Shown: positions 22,919 to 33,966 of the stretch, piece after piece
How positions within the stretch are numbered: position 1 is the first letter of the stretch
Layout of the letters: each line of letters opens with the position of its first letter
Source of the DNA: Mauremys mutica
Lineage: Eukaryota > Chordata > Testudines > Geoemydidae
Assembly: GCF_020497125.1 (NCBI RefSeq)
Contig: NC_059075.1
Location: forward strand, 28,432,003 to 28,496,002
DNA: 64,000 bases
Reading direction: 5' to 3'
Program-made: the position numbers and the translations under genes
The notes under the pieces: generated by a model
What the model was told of the DNA's origin: nothing
The model's database searches: none
The model's input: only the letters and a program-made list of their open reading frames with translations

Positions 22919-25900
22919 ACATGAATGGGTGACTGGGTGAGCAAATATTTGCCAGGGCTCTGTGAATAAGGCATGTCTGATTCAGAATGTATAGAATATC
23001 ACTGTTTCATTTGGGTCAATGGGAAATCATTTATTTATGTGACCTGCTGTCCCATCAACATTCTTGTTTCTTATCACCCTTGCAACATTCCTTGTTTGTA
23101 GGAGATGTTGGGCTCCCTACGCATGTTTTGAATGCTTGAATCATTCCAGCTGATGGCATAGATAGCAGGCAGCTTCTGGCAGTTGACAATCCACTCATTT
23201 GTGTCATGTGTCTAGAGTTTCTGAAATCATGGTGATCCAAAGGGATGATTTAATTGCTTTCCTCACTGACGTAACCCAACCAAATGCACCGAAGCAATCA
23301 TTTGTGGACATACAGTAGCTGATTTCCCACATGTGACTGGACCAATCAGCTGAACACACGTGGTTACTCAGCCTTTAGCTGCTCTAGAGAGTAGATATAG
23401 GAAAGGACAGCATTTCCATGGTGTATGTGGCAGTCACAGGGTTATATCTAATATAGTGTAAACAATGCACCATGCATCTATTTTCTGTAAATTATCATGT
23501 GAGGGACATAATCAGTGAGTGTCTGGAATGAGGAATCATTCCCTAATGAGTGCAAAGCCATTCTACTTGCATAATGTATGATAGCTGTTCTAAATCCCTC
23601 TGTATGTCCCTCTTAGGTTTGTGAGATGCTGATCCAACTAGCTATGTGTCCATTGCTCATGAGACTGACACAGTTTCTATGTGCAGTATTAGGATGTTGA
23701 CTTTTTTTTTTTGAGTGAAGCTACAAGTTCCTTCTGTGCAACTGCTACATTTCTTATTTACATACTTGTGGTCAGGAGGATCTAAGCATTATGCACCAGT
23801 TAACATTAGCACTCTGATGGTACAATTGTTATCTTCATAGGATTGTTTGAGTGCTTTGAATAAGTTAGAGGCTCCATTGTGGTCAGGTGCACTCCGTACT
23901 CAGCCAATTATGCCTCCACATGGCGCTGTCATTCACCTTTAATTAATTAGCTAACATCTGCACAGTGGTTTGAAGATGTAAAGTACTACATAAATGCTGA
24001 GTAGCATTATCCTGCACAAATTGTGCCTGGACCACCTTTTGATGTTTATTTATTATTAATTATTATAATGACAATTTCTTTTTATTATCTATGTAGTGCC
24101 CCAAAGCATGTGAAACAGTTTACAGAACAAATGTAAAGAGGTAGTCCCTGCCCCAATGATCTTGCAAGCTAATTTTAGACATGCCACAATGAGTCAGAGT
24201 AACAAAGACCAGAAGGAATGGAAAGACTCCACGTGAGAGTTCTGTGTCAGTACAGTGCCTATCACAATAGGGTCCTGGTCTATGACTAGGGCTCCTACCA
24301 ATGCACTACAGTAATACAAATAAATAAAACTGTAATAAGAACAAATGTTAAGCAAGTTTCGGCATGTGCATTTCTTGGTGGCTCCTCTTTCTCCATATTT
24401 GTAAATTAGCTCATTTCTTGTAGCAGTGTGGAAAAAATAAGTCCTTAGAAAGTATATAACTGAGGAGATGATGTTGACTTGGTATGCCATATATATAGGC
24501 AGCATGGAGAACAATGTGGAAATGGGAATCAACAGGGTTGTTGACAAAATGATAGGATGGAGAGAGGAGCAGATAGAAGGAAACAAAGTCCATGTCATGG
24601 TCTGTTACAGAGTGGCATATGGACCTGTCATTTCTCATGAACTTATGCCCACGTCTTCTACCTGCATTCAGACCTATGTTTGACTGACAATCATGTATGC
24701 TTATTGTAGGGAACCACAATGATCACCTTTGCTAGCAGCTCTGTTTCATACAATTAGAACAGGTGTGCCTGTCTCAAAATGATGTTCGTGCATCTGGAAA
24801 TAGTTGCTGCCTTCAAGTGCTCGAGTATGCCATCTAACAATAGTGGCATCAGCAATTTTCCCTTTATGTCTTTATACAGGTTTGATTTGGTTCTTGTACC
24901 ATACGTGTTTAGCATATCTGCACACATCCATTGCTCCTAATGCTAATGCTTATATCCTAGGCCATAACACCCATTGTTAACATACCTCTTCAGATTGCAT
25001 AAGGTTCCACAGCTTCTTCATCTTAAACTTCACACAGTGAGGTTTATAAAATGTCTGAGGAGTGTGAAGGATTTTGGCATGCTGAAAACAGGGTTCATTA
25101 TCTACACAGGAGTGGAGCACCAAAGGGTATGCCATGTGTCGCGTGTAAGGGTACTGCCGCAGGTTCCCATGTGTCTGCATGGATTTTCAGGTCTGTGAGG
25201 AGAAGGCTGAGGCTGTGAATAGAGTGGCCAGGCCACCAAATAACAGAAAGCAATGAATACATGCTTATAAGACCAGAGACTTCTTTAGGTACGTATGCAC
25301 CCTCTTAAGGTATATCTACACTACAAGAAAGGCACATTTTTAACTAGGGTTAAAATAGCATTGAAGACACAGCAACTCCGCTTTTAACTGGAGTTAGCAG
25401 CAGTTCAAGTTCAACCTCAGGCTGTCCTGAGGTTGAACATGTACACCTACTCTCTGACTGCAGAGGCAGACTTCTGTGCTTGTGTGTTACCGCATAATAA
25501 TGCCAACATGCTGCACGTAGGGATTTATGTCAGGTGGTATCTGTTACAAATGTTGCTGATCACGTTGCTTTATTTTCATAGAAAGCTTCCACTTTGAGGT
25601 AGATATATACTTCTCTTGCACACATTTCCCGCTTGCAGGCTATATCCTGTGTTTTGATCTCTTGTCAATCTTCCTTGGCTATGATTTCCTTCATAATGAG
25701 GATCTGTGCAAACCTGCTAATTCTGTGGCATAAACACACTCCTTATACCACACCTGCCAACTGCTTTGTGGTATCTGTGCCAGCTGTGTGCATAGGGATC
25801 TGTGTTCACCTACCCTAACCTGCTAACCACTGTGATCACTGGCCACATAATGCTTGCTAGTGTGTTGTTGTTGACTGTGATCTAGCATATGACTGTTTTG

Positions 25901-27110
25901 CTTCACATCTCTGTGACATGACAATGTACAGATATAATTATTTTTATAGCCTTGTAACTGAATGTGATGCTTGTTGGTTAATGGTTGATTTGTGATATAT
26001 TTTGATCCATAGCATATTTTGATGATTGTCATTGTTCATGCCTCCTTGGGTGATACTGAAGATTAACGAGTAGTTTAAGGGCAACTTCTTCAAATGACTT
26101 CATATTCTTCAAATATAGTGGTGTCTGGAGAGATGAACACAGATTGTGTCCATAAGTGTCCTGTTTGTGTGTCTAAATCAAATATCTGGGTTTACAATTT
26201 CCCCGTGCTCTTTAAAACTAGTTGATTCACTACAGGTTTCTAAGCAACATGCAATAACAAATTCCTGCATATAAACAGGAGGCTTAGGAGGTGCTTGCTT
26301 ACTTATTATTATTACCCATTGTCTAAAGCAAAAAATATTTGTTGTGAAACTCAAGCACGGGACAAAATAGCCGCCAGAATTATTTTGAGGAAAGATTTGT
26401 TTTAGTAAGATATTATTGTTAGTTGATTTTTCATTAAGATGTAAATAACTATTTACTAACAAGTCACAGACACAGATTTATGCTGTGTGCATGTAAGAAA
26501 GAAAGAAAAACAGATCAGGTATATGAGGCTATACTTAAATCATTTATAGGGAGTTGTACCTCTAAAACACAGTATGACAATTGAGATGTTTTTCCTGTCT
26601 TTACAAACAATGTATTATATTAGATGATTTTTTTAAACAAGAAGAAATGAGTGGAGTGATGGTAGAATTACTATGAATTATTAGTCTGAGGTGATTATGT
26701 ATTATTTGAAAGGTAACTTTATGTATCAAGGTTAAATTTTTAAAAAGACCTATGTGACTTGGTGGCTAAGTGCCATTTTCAGAAGCAATCTTTTCCTCCT
26801 CTCTGTCCCCTTTCCCTTCCTCCCTCCTCTTCTGTTCCTTTTTTTTTCTGTTCTCATCTTGCTTCCTGTCATTCCCCCCACACTTTTTGTTTAACCCTTA
26901 ATATTTATTTCATTAGCTCTTTCTTTTGGTATGGGTTAACAGTTTCTGAAAGAATAATACAGTTTCATTGAGTAAATATAAAAAGGGTGATATAGACAGC
27001 ATTGCTGAAATATACGGTGTATATTATATTTATAAGGCAAATTCTTGATTATTGGACAATGTATTTTGGTGATCTAATTATTATAACTATATTTTCCTCC
27101 TTTATATTTT
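22919..27110. other. Intergenic, no gene seen
   Basis: About 4.2 kb of AT-rich, largely unique-looking sequence. Pieces resembling old amniote repeat tails: 24020-24190 (ATTATTATAATGACA then GTAGTCCCTGCCCCAATGATC) and 24240-24330 on the other strand. At 25395-25445 a short hairpin (CAACCTCAGG paired with CCTGAGGTTG) lies in a GTCTACA-like context that may be a decayed MITE. Short open frames have no domains or splice support. Confidence 0.45.
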
Positions 27111-27578
27111 CATAGAATATCAGGGTTGGAAGGGACCTCAGGAGGTCATCTAGTCCAGTGGTCCCCAACCTTTTTCATCTGGTGGGTGCCAGATGATGAG
27201 GCCTGGATGACCATCTGCTGAAATTCTGCTGACAAGTGGCAATATCAATAGGTGTTGCTGCTGCCAAGTAGTGTCATCCAGAGGTGTTGCTGCTGAAATA
27301 CTGGCGACACCTCTAGATGAGGCAGCTTGTTGGCAGCATTTTGGCAGATGCTTGTCTGCTGGCTAGTACATGGGTGCACTTAGATGCCCTGGTGGGTGCC
27401 AGCGTGCCTGTGGGCACTGTGTTGGGGATCCCTGATCTAGTCCAGCCCTCTGCTCAAAGCAGGATCAATCCCCAGACCGATTTTTGCCCCAGATCCCTAA
27501 ATGGTCCCCTCAAGGATTGAGCTCACAATCCTGGGTTTAGCAGGCCAATGCTTAAACCACTGAGCTATCCCTCCCTCC
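27111..27578 (-). mobile_element. Cry-type tRNA-derived SINE, split by a hAT
   Basis: Read on the - strand: GGGATAGCTCAGTGGTTTAA (A-box region), GGATTGTGAGCTCAATCC (B-box region), GAGGGGACCATTTAGGGATC, then a CR1-like tail GGTCCCTTCCAACCCTGATA and TTCTATGA. This tRNA-head plus CR1-tail structure is that of cryptodiran turtle SINEs. A hAT interrupts it at 27156-27434 and the two halves join perfectly once it is removed. Confidence 0.85.
27156..27434. mobile_element. hAT-type MITE nested in the SINE
   Basis: Left end CAGTGGTCCCCAACC and right end TGTTGGGGATCCCTG are inverted repeats; perfect 8-bp duplication ATCTAGTC at 27148-27155 and 27435-27442. 279 bp. The interior repeats CTGCTGAAATTCTGCTGAC- and GGTGTTGCTGCTG-like phrases. 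No transposase. Confidence 0.9.
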
Positions 27579-27667
27579 TTTCCCTTTTCTGTTTTCTCTT
27601 TACTATTAGAAAAAGGGGAAAAAAACAATAAAATATAAATGAAAAAAAATAGTGCCATTGGCACTTA

Positions 27668-28015
27668 AGAGCAGAGCTGGTCAAAACTCAGAATTTCCAA
27701 ATTATGAGAATTTTTGACTTTTTTTGTTCCAATTCATAGTGAATGCAAGTATTTTCAAAATTTCCCACAAAACAAAATTCCTGAAAAATTTCAATTTCAG
27801 AAAATGTTTGTTTTGGTATTTTGGAATTTTATTTTGGAATTTCAAAATTCTGATTCAAATTTTATTTTATGGGTTTTTATTTTTATGATATTTTTATTCT
27901 TTTTGTTTTATTTCATGACATGGCTAGTAGTAGTGCATAATACTCTGTACTTTAATATGCACTATTTAACATGTCGCAATATGACATAATATAATCATTG
28001 ACATTTTATTTTTAA
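27668..28015. repeat. AT-rich dispersed repeat (GAGCTGGTCAAAA family)
   Basis: Starts AGAGCTGGTCAAAACTCAG and continues with alternating AAAATTTC and GAAATTTT-type tracts. Similar sequences occur at 43820-44000, 48400-48615, 48805-49445, 52370-52475, 56450-57000 and 63419-63716, some beginning or ending with AGAGCTGATCA or its complement. Class unknown. Confidence 0.55.
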
Positions 28016-28227
28016 AGTAATTAAGCATCTGTTACTTAGTACTGATTGAGACATCTTGTCTAGATCACAGTGTGTCCTGTTTGTATTGTAAGAAAATAGT
28101 TTAATACTGTCAAGGTGTCAGGTAGAGTGGACATTTGAGCCTAGGTCTCTCACATGCAGAATTAGGGCTCTCAGCACTTGTTATGGCATGAGGGGAGCAC
28201 CACTACCAGTGCTGCTGGCATAGGATT

Positions 28228-28324
28228 GCCAGTTTTGGTTGGAGGTATTCCTGGAGGTTTCATGACATAACATAATATTTAATTCCTGGAAACTCCAGGA
28301 CAATCATTGAGGGTTGGCAACCCT
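28228..28324. mobile_element. Small palindromic MITE (GGTTGCCAACC family)
   Basis: Begins AGGATTGCCAGTTTTGG and ends GGGTTGGCAACCCT, with inner inverted text GGAGGTATTCCTGGAGGTTT and AACTCCAGGACAATC. Relative at 63269-63390. Confidence 0.6.
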
Positions 28325-28840
28325 ACACTGGCACCATCTCTTCCTTGCTTTTTCTCAAGCAACATCTGACCTGGCATAGGTGCCTAACTCCGGAAGAAGA
28401 TTCATTGCTGTGAACGGAGATGACATCTCCATGTGACCCTGAGTTAGGTGCCTCTCTCACTTTGAGGGACAGAGCCTAAATCACACTCTCTCCTCGGCAT
28501 TTCCTATTGGCTAGCTTGGGCAACTTCCCACACAGCATGCTGGCTTCCGTGAATGCCATTCTTGGGCACCTAACTTGGGGCTGTGAATTCTAGTAGGTGC
28601 CAGCATGCCCAAAAAGTTAGGTGCTGAAATATTTGTTGTTGTAATGCCTAAGTCCTGCTTGTGAATCTAGGTGCTAGTGGGATCTTAAAAACTGCCTAAG
28701 CAGATTAGATGCCTAAGCTGCTTATGCACTTTTGAAAATCTCACTAGGCACCTATCTGCATCTAGATACCTTTAAAAACATGCCCCCCTGAGTGTCTACC
28801 TCACTTTCAAAAATGAATTCTCTTTTGGAACTTAGACTTC
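28325..28840. other. Intergenic with GTGCCTAACT-type repeat text
   Basis: GGTGCCTAACTCCGGAAG, GAGTTAGGTGCCTCTC and GGGCACCTAACTTGGGG recur in both orientations, a style shared with 34500-34620. No gene. Confidence 0.4.
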
Positions 28841-29220
28841 TAAGGCCTTGTCTACACTACAAGACTATTTCGAATCTACTTAAGTCGAATTTGTGGATTC
28901 AACCTTATGAAGTCGAATTTGTGTATCCACAGTAAATACACTAATTCGAATTTCTGAGTCCACAGTAACGGGGCTGGCGTCGACTTTGGAAGCGGTGCAC
29001 TGTGGGAAGCTATCCCACAGTTCCCGCAGTCCCCGCTGCCCATTGGAATGCTGGGTAGAGCTCCCAATGCCTCCTGGGGGAAAAATGTGTCGAGGGTGCT
29101 TTTGGGTAACTGTTGTCATTGAACTGTCAATCACGCCCTCCCTCCCTGAAAGCTCCGGCGGGAAATCTGTTCGCGCCCTTCTCTGGTCGGTTACAGCGCG
29201 GACGCCACAGCACTGCGAGC

Positions 29221-30496
29221 ATGGAGCCCGCTGCGATCATCGCTGCACTTATGGCCGTTGTCAACTCCTCGCACCTTATCGTCCACCTCTTCCACAGTCA
29301 GCTGCTGAGAAATCGGGCGAGGAGGCTCCGGCAGCGCGGTGAGGACAGGAATTCACAGAGTGGCGCAGACCTCTCACAAAGCAGGGTACGCCGCGCCGTG
29401 GAGATCATGGTGGCAATGGGTCAAGTTCATGGTGTGGAACGGCGATTCTGGGCCCGGGAAACAAGCACGGACTGGTGGGACCGCATAGTGCTGCAGGTCT
29501 GGGATGAATCACAGTGGCTGCAAAACTTCAGGATGCGTAAGGGCACTTTCCTTGAACTCTGTGACTTGCTGGCCCCTGCCCTGAAGCGCCAGGACACCCG
29601 GATGCGAGCAGCCCTGAGTGTGCAGAAGCGAGTGGCCATAGCCCTCTGGAAACTTGCAACGCCAGACAGCTACCGGTCAGTAGCGAACCACTTTGGCGTG
29701 GGCAAATCTACCGTGGGGGTTGCTGTGATTGAAGTAGCCCACGCAATCGTTGAGCAACTTCTCTCAAAGGTAGTGACTCTGGGAAACGTCCAGGACATCA
29801 TAGATGGCTTCGCCGCGATGGGATTCCCAAACTGCGGTGGGGCTATAGATGGGACTCACATCCCTATCCTGGCACCAGGCCAGCGAGTACATTAACGGAA
29901 AGGGCTACTTTTCAATGGTGCTGCAAGCATTGGTAGACCATAGGGGACGTTTTACCAACATCTTCGTTGGTTGGGCGGGCAAGGTTCATGACGCGCGTGT
30001 GTTCAGGAACTCTGGTCTGTTTAAACGCCTCCAGGCAGGTACTTTCTTCCCGGACCACAAAATAACGGTTGGGGATGTGCAGATGCCTACAGTGATCCTC
30101 GGGGACCCAGCCTACCCGCTAATGCCCTGGCTCATGAAGCCCTATACAGGCGCCTTGGACAGAGAGAAGGAACTCTTCAACTACCGGCTGAGCAAGTGCA
30201 GAATGGTGGTGGAGTGTGCTTTCGGACGTCTCAAGGGGAGATGGCGGAGCTTACTGACTCGCTCGGACATCAGCGAAAAGAATATCCCCGTAGTTATTGC
30301 TGCTTGCTGTGTGCTACACAATCTCTGTGAGAGCAAGGGCGAGACCTTTTTGTCCGGATGGGAGGTTGAGGCAAATCGCCTGGCTGCAGTTTACGCTCAG
30401 CCAGACACCCGTGCCGAGAGAATATCCCAGCGGGAAGCGCTGTGTATCCGGGAGGCTTTGAAAGCAAGTTTCCTCGGAGAGCAGGGTAACCTATGA
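29221..30496 (+). pseudogene. Harbinger DDE transposase (HARBI1-like), one frameshift
   Basis: From ATG 29221 the frame starts MEPAAIIAALMAV and runs to about 29880; the rest continues in the +1-shifted frame to TGA at 30494-30496, roughly 420 residues together. The N-terminal part has RMRKGTFLELCDLL and an HTH-like segment SYRSVANHFGVGKSTVG. The catalytic triad of the DDE_Tnp_4 type is visible: D in GGAIDGTHIP (29848-29850), D in KVHDARVFRNSG (29990-29992) and E in MVVECAFGRLKGRW (30212-30214). The break lies between ILAPG and HQASEYI, within the catalytic core, so the protein is not functional as it stands. A poly(A) signal follows. The enzyme would cut and paste the element at TWA sites, with the Myb-like partner. 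Confidence 0.88.
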
Positions 30497-30640
30497 CTCT
30501 CCACTTGCTTTCAAGAGAAACTGACCCTGGGCCTGTGTCTGTATGTGTCGATTTCGATCTGCGGTTACATACCCCGTTCTCCAAGTTTCCCCCACTTCCA
30601 AAGCACGTTTTAAAGCAAATTAATTGTTACACTCATTATT

Positions 30641-30646
30641 AATAAA
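30641..30646 (+). promoter_or_regulatory. Poly(A) signal of the transposase transcript
   Basis: AATAAA 145 bases after the transposase stop codon, followed by a T-rich stretch. Confidence 0.55.
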
Positions 30647-31376
30647 TCTTTGTTTTACTTTGCATTTCTGTTCAGGTGTTGAAACATGGACGCATACTGT
30701 GCTGGGCACGGTGTGCACTGATGTACAGACCGCTTGTTCCATAGAGGAATGACATCCTCCTGCTCCTACATAGGTCTCTGGGGTGGGGGACGGTTGAAAG
30801 TGGTTGTGCATGAAGGGGAGGGATTGCAGGAAGGGGTGGGTTTGCAGGAAGGGGCGAGTGGTGCCTTCTTTGGATAGGGGTTTGGATGACGGCAGTGGGC
30901 TGCGGGTTTGGGCGTAGGAAGGGGTGAGGGGTGTGGGGGAAGAGTGAGTATCTGTCCGTGGATGAGGGCTCTTGTTGGGGCTCAGGGCAGCGGAGAGGCT
31001 CGTTGCTACGGTGGAAGTGCATGGTAAGGGCAGCGTGCCTTAACATTAAGGGGGTGGCAGGCGCTAGGACCCTGGACAAGCATACACATCACAGAATGAC
31101 CCGGGGCAGCATACACCACACAGAGTGACCCTGGTGCCTACTGACTGCAGTGTGTGTGTGCCCTGCAGTTGATCATGGCCCCAAGTCTGTACCCTGGTAA
31201 TGTAGGCTATACCGTGCAATTATAAATCCCCTCCCCCCCCATACACAAAAAAATCCTCTGACACGAAAGACGTGACCGAAACAGTGAATAACAGCAAACA
31301 GCTTTTAATAATCTAATACACAGTGGGGGGATGAAACTTGGATTTGGGACTGGGTGAGCCTGTAAGGGAAGCACTT

Positions 31377-33278
31377 CTACAAATGTATAGCGTGAGAGGT
31401 GTGTGGTACATTAGCGCTATGCAGTGGTGCAGTGACAGTTCTCACGGCCCCTACCGCCCCTCCGTCTTGTACTTTTGGGTGAGGGGGGGCAGGACTTCTT
31501 GGCGGGGGAGGGCGGTTGCAGATACACTGCAGGGGGGCTCTGTCCTCCTGCCTGCGGTCCTGCAGAACATCAACAAGGCGCCGGAGCGTGTCCGTTTGCT
31601 CCCTCATTAGCCCAAGCAGCGTTTGAGTCACCTGCTGGTCTTCCTGCCGCCACCTGTCCTCCCGTTCAATGTGTGTGCGATGCTGTTGACATAGGGTCTC
31701 CCTCCACTGTCTCTGCTCTGCCGCCTCGGCTCTGGAGCAGGCCATCAGTTCCGCGAACATCTCGTCCCTAGTCTTTTTCTTTCGCCGCCTAATCTGCGCC
31801 AGCCTCTGCGAGGGGGATGCCGGGGCAGTCCGGGAAAGAGCCGAAGCTGTGTGATGGGAAAAGTAACTGATTTCCTTGAACAGATACATGTTTGCGAACA
31901 GTGAACACAGTCTAGTCAGTTTCTCTGAACAAGACCATACAGGGCAACAAGTCTCACGAGATCTCAGGACAAGTTCGAGATTTCGGAATACGCTCTCATT
32001 GGCTGCGGCATTGCACAGGAGAGCGGACAAGTGGGGAGAGACAGCTGAATCCGTCTAGCAGACAGTCCTGGTAAGCCTTACAGTACATTCTGCTTATCAG
32101 TTAATGGATAGCTGTGCCCTCCCGCTAAAGGCAATCTGGAAATCATATACTCTGACCCTTTTCCAGCCACTCCCGCCAGTGCACGGGAAAGATCAATGTA
32201 TGCTTTTCCTATGTGGCCTACAACACGTGGCTGTTAAGCGAGGGTCATTGTTATGCAAAGTAAAAGTCAACCATTCACAACAGTAACAATATACTAATTG
32301 CCCTAATTAGATGCAGCATTTCATGAACGAGATCACCCTGATGCGGGTCCCTCGGAGTCACAAAGAGCGGATGCTAAGGGAAGCCCTGCAGAGACCAGGA
32401 CCATATGCGGCCATGCTTGTGGAGGCGATGATTCCCATCTACATAAGGATGTCCTGGCGCGGAAGAGTGTGCTTCCACGGAGCACCCAACAAGGCACCTC
32501 TCCCCAGGAACCTCCTGCGGAGGCTTTTCGAGGACCTAAATGAGACCTTTCTTGAATTGTCCCTGGAGGATTATTGTTCAATCCCTATATGTGTGGACCT
32601 ACTTTTCATATAGTTTTTCATTGAAAATTTTATATATAGTATTTCTATTTTTTTATACCTGTTTTATAAAAAATAAATGTTTACATGTTTATAGCACTTA
32701 CCGCCTGATCCTTCCCCTGATTCAGAGTCCGGGTTAACGGCCGGGGAGGGTTGGTAGGGGATCTCTGTGAGGGTGATGAAGAGATCCTGGCTGTCAGGGA
32801 AAGCGGTATTGTGTTCGCTGTCGCCTGCGCCGTCCTCCACAGACCCTTCCTCATCTTCCCCATCGGCGAACATCGAGGAGGAACTGTCCAGGTACACTAT
32901 GCCATCCACTGAGTCCACGGTCACTGGTGGGGCAGTGGTGGCAGACCCACCTAGAATGGCATGCAGTGCCTCGTAGAAGTGGCATGTCTGGGGCAGGGCT
33001 CCGGAGCGTCCGTTTGCCGCTCTGACTTTTTGGTAGCCTTGTCTCAGGTCCTTGATTTTCACGCGGCACTGCATTGCATCCCGGCTGTATCCTTTCTCTA
33101 TCATTGCTTTGGAGACCTTCTCGAAGGTCTTTGCATTCCGCTTGCTGGAGTGCAGCTCCGACAGCACAGACTCCTCGCCCCACACACCGATCAGATCCAG
33201 GACTTCCCGGTCTGTCCATGCTGGGGACCTCTTTCTATTCTTGGATTGGCCGGACTCCTCTGCTGGAGAGCTCTGCAT
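31377..33278 (-). CDS. Harbinger Myb/SANT-like DNA-binding protein, two exons
   Basis: Exon 1 runs 33278-32702 from an ATG beginning MQSSPAEESG; the donor is GTAAGT at 32701-32696. Exon 2 runs 31846-31377 after an acceptor ending CATCACACAG. The phases agree (577 + 470 bp = 349 codons), giving 348 residues without a stop. Residues about 17-100 form a trihelix/Myb-like domain: RKRSPAWTDREVLDLIGVWG, then QCRVKIKDLRQGYQKVR and the aromatic CHFYEALHAILGG. A serine/acidic linker follows (SSSSMFADGEDEEGSVED). Exon 2 holds a basic patch RRRKKKTRDEMF and a long charged helix likely to be a coiled coil. Such proteins bind the transposon ends and help the transposase enter the nucleus. An upstream in-frame ATG at 33374 is possible, but the inner start fits the family better. 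Many paralogues of this kind exist in turtle genomes. Confidence 0.82.
32311..32613 (+). CDS. Third ORF of the Harbinger element, 100 aa, unknown function
   Basis: It starts at an ATG directly after an in-frame TAG and encodes residues such as ITLMRVPRSHKERMLREALQ, PYAAMLVEAMIPIYIRMSWR and LLRRLFEDLNETFLELSLED. Composition is protein-like (amphipathic, few low-complexity runs). An AATAAA lies at 32672-32677, 59 bases after the stop, so the + strand could carry a real 3' exon. It sits wholly within the intron of the Myb-like gene on the opposite strand. The text before the ATG (CCTAATTAG) could also be a splice acceptor, making this a terminal exon. I do not recognise a domain. It could be a third transposon protein or a captured exon; chance is also possible. 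Confidence 0.45.
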   Translation: MQHFMNEITLMRVPRSHKERMLREALQRPGPYAAMLVEAMIPIYIRMSWRGRVCFHGAPNKAPLPRNLLRRLFEDLNETFLELSLEDYCSIPICVDLLFI

Positions 33279-33679
33279 CGTTGCAGGTGCTGCAGAGCTC
33301 GCCCCGATGTCCAGCCAGGACGTCAGATTCAAAGTGCCCAGACAGGAAAATGAATTCAAATTTTCCCGGGTCATTTCCTGTGTGGCTGGTCAGAGAATCC
33401 AAGCTCCGACTGCTGTCCAGAGCGTCAACAGAGTGGTGCACTGTGGGATAGCTCCCGGAGCTACTAAGTTCGATTTGCATCCACACCTAGCCTAATTCGA
33501 GCTAGCCATGTCGAATTTAGCGTTACTCCACCTGTCGGGGTGGAGTACCGAATTCGAACTAAAGAGCCCTCTAGTTCGAATTAAATGGCTTCCTGGTGTG
33601 GACGGTTGAGCGGTTAGTTCGAATTAACGCTGCTAAATTCGAATTAAAGTCCTAGTGTAGACCAGGCCTAAGTCACGTA

Positions 33680-33963
33680 GGCCTGATCCACATTTAAAAC
33701 CTAGCTATGGTGTTGAGGGGTGTGAAAAATGCACAACCCTGAGAACCTTAGCTATGCCAATGCAACCCCCGATATAAATGCAGCTCCGTTGATGGAACGA
33801 TGCTTTTATGAACCTACCTACCATCACTCAGGGAGGTGGAGTTTCTACTGTGATGGAAAAGCCCCTTTCATTGCTGTAGACTGCATTAACACTATGGGGT
33901 ATGCTGGCATTAGCTCCAGAGCCATAGCTATCATGCTGTAGTCCCTGTAGTGTAGACTTGGTC
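33680..33963. mobile_element. Harbinger-type MITE abutting the full element
   Basis: Begins GGCCTGATCCACATTTAAAA and ends TGTAGTGTAGACTTGGTC; trinucleotides GTA and TTA flank it. Only 11 bases separate it from the end of the 4.8-kb element. No coding capacity. Confidence 0.6.
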
Positions 33964-33966
33964 TTA

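Larger units (their letters stand above)
28844..33668. mobile_element. Complete PIF/Harbinger DNA transposon, 4825 bp
   Basis: The ends GGCCTTGTCTACACTAC and TAGTGTAGACCAGGCC are inverted repeats and both borders carry TAA (28841-28843 and 33669-33671), the 3-bp target duplication typical of PIF/Harbinger. Subterminal regions are rich in TTCGAA and TCGAATT motifs at both sides, possible transposase or Myb binding sites. Cargo: a DDE transposase (+, frameshifted), a Myb/SANT-like protein gene (-, two exons, open), and a third small ORF (+) inside the Myb intron. The two main genes converge, each transcribed inward from its own end. Confidence 0.92.

Noticed and set aside
31876..32286. Small + strand frames upstream of the third Harbinger ORF
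   Set aside because: Lie antisense to the Myb-like intron, with no protein-like features; only 32311-32613 has a downstream poly(A) signal.
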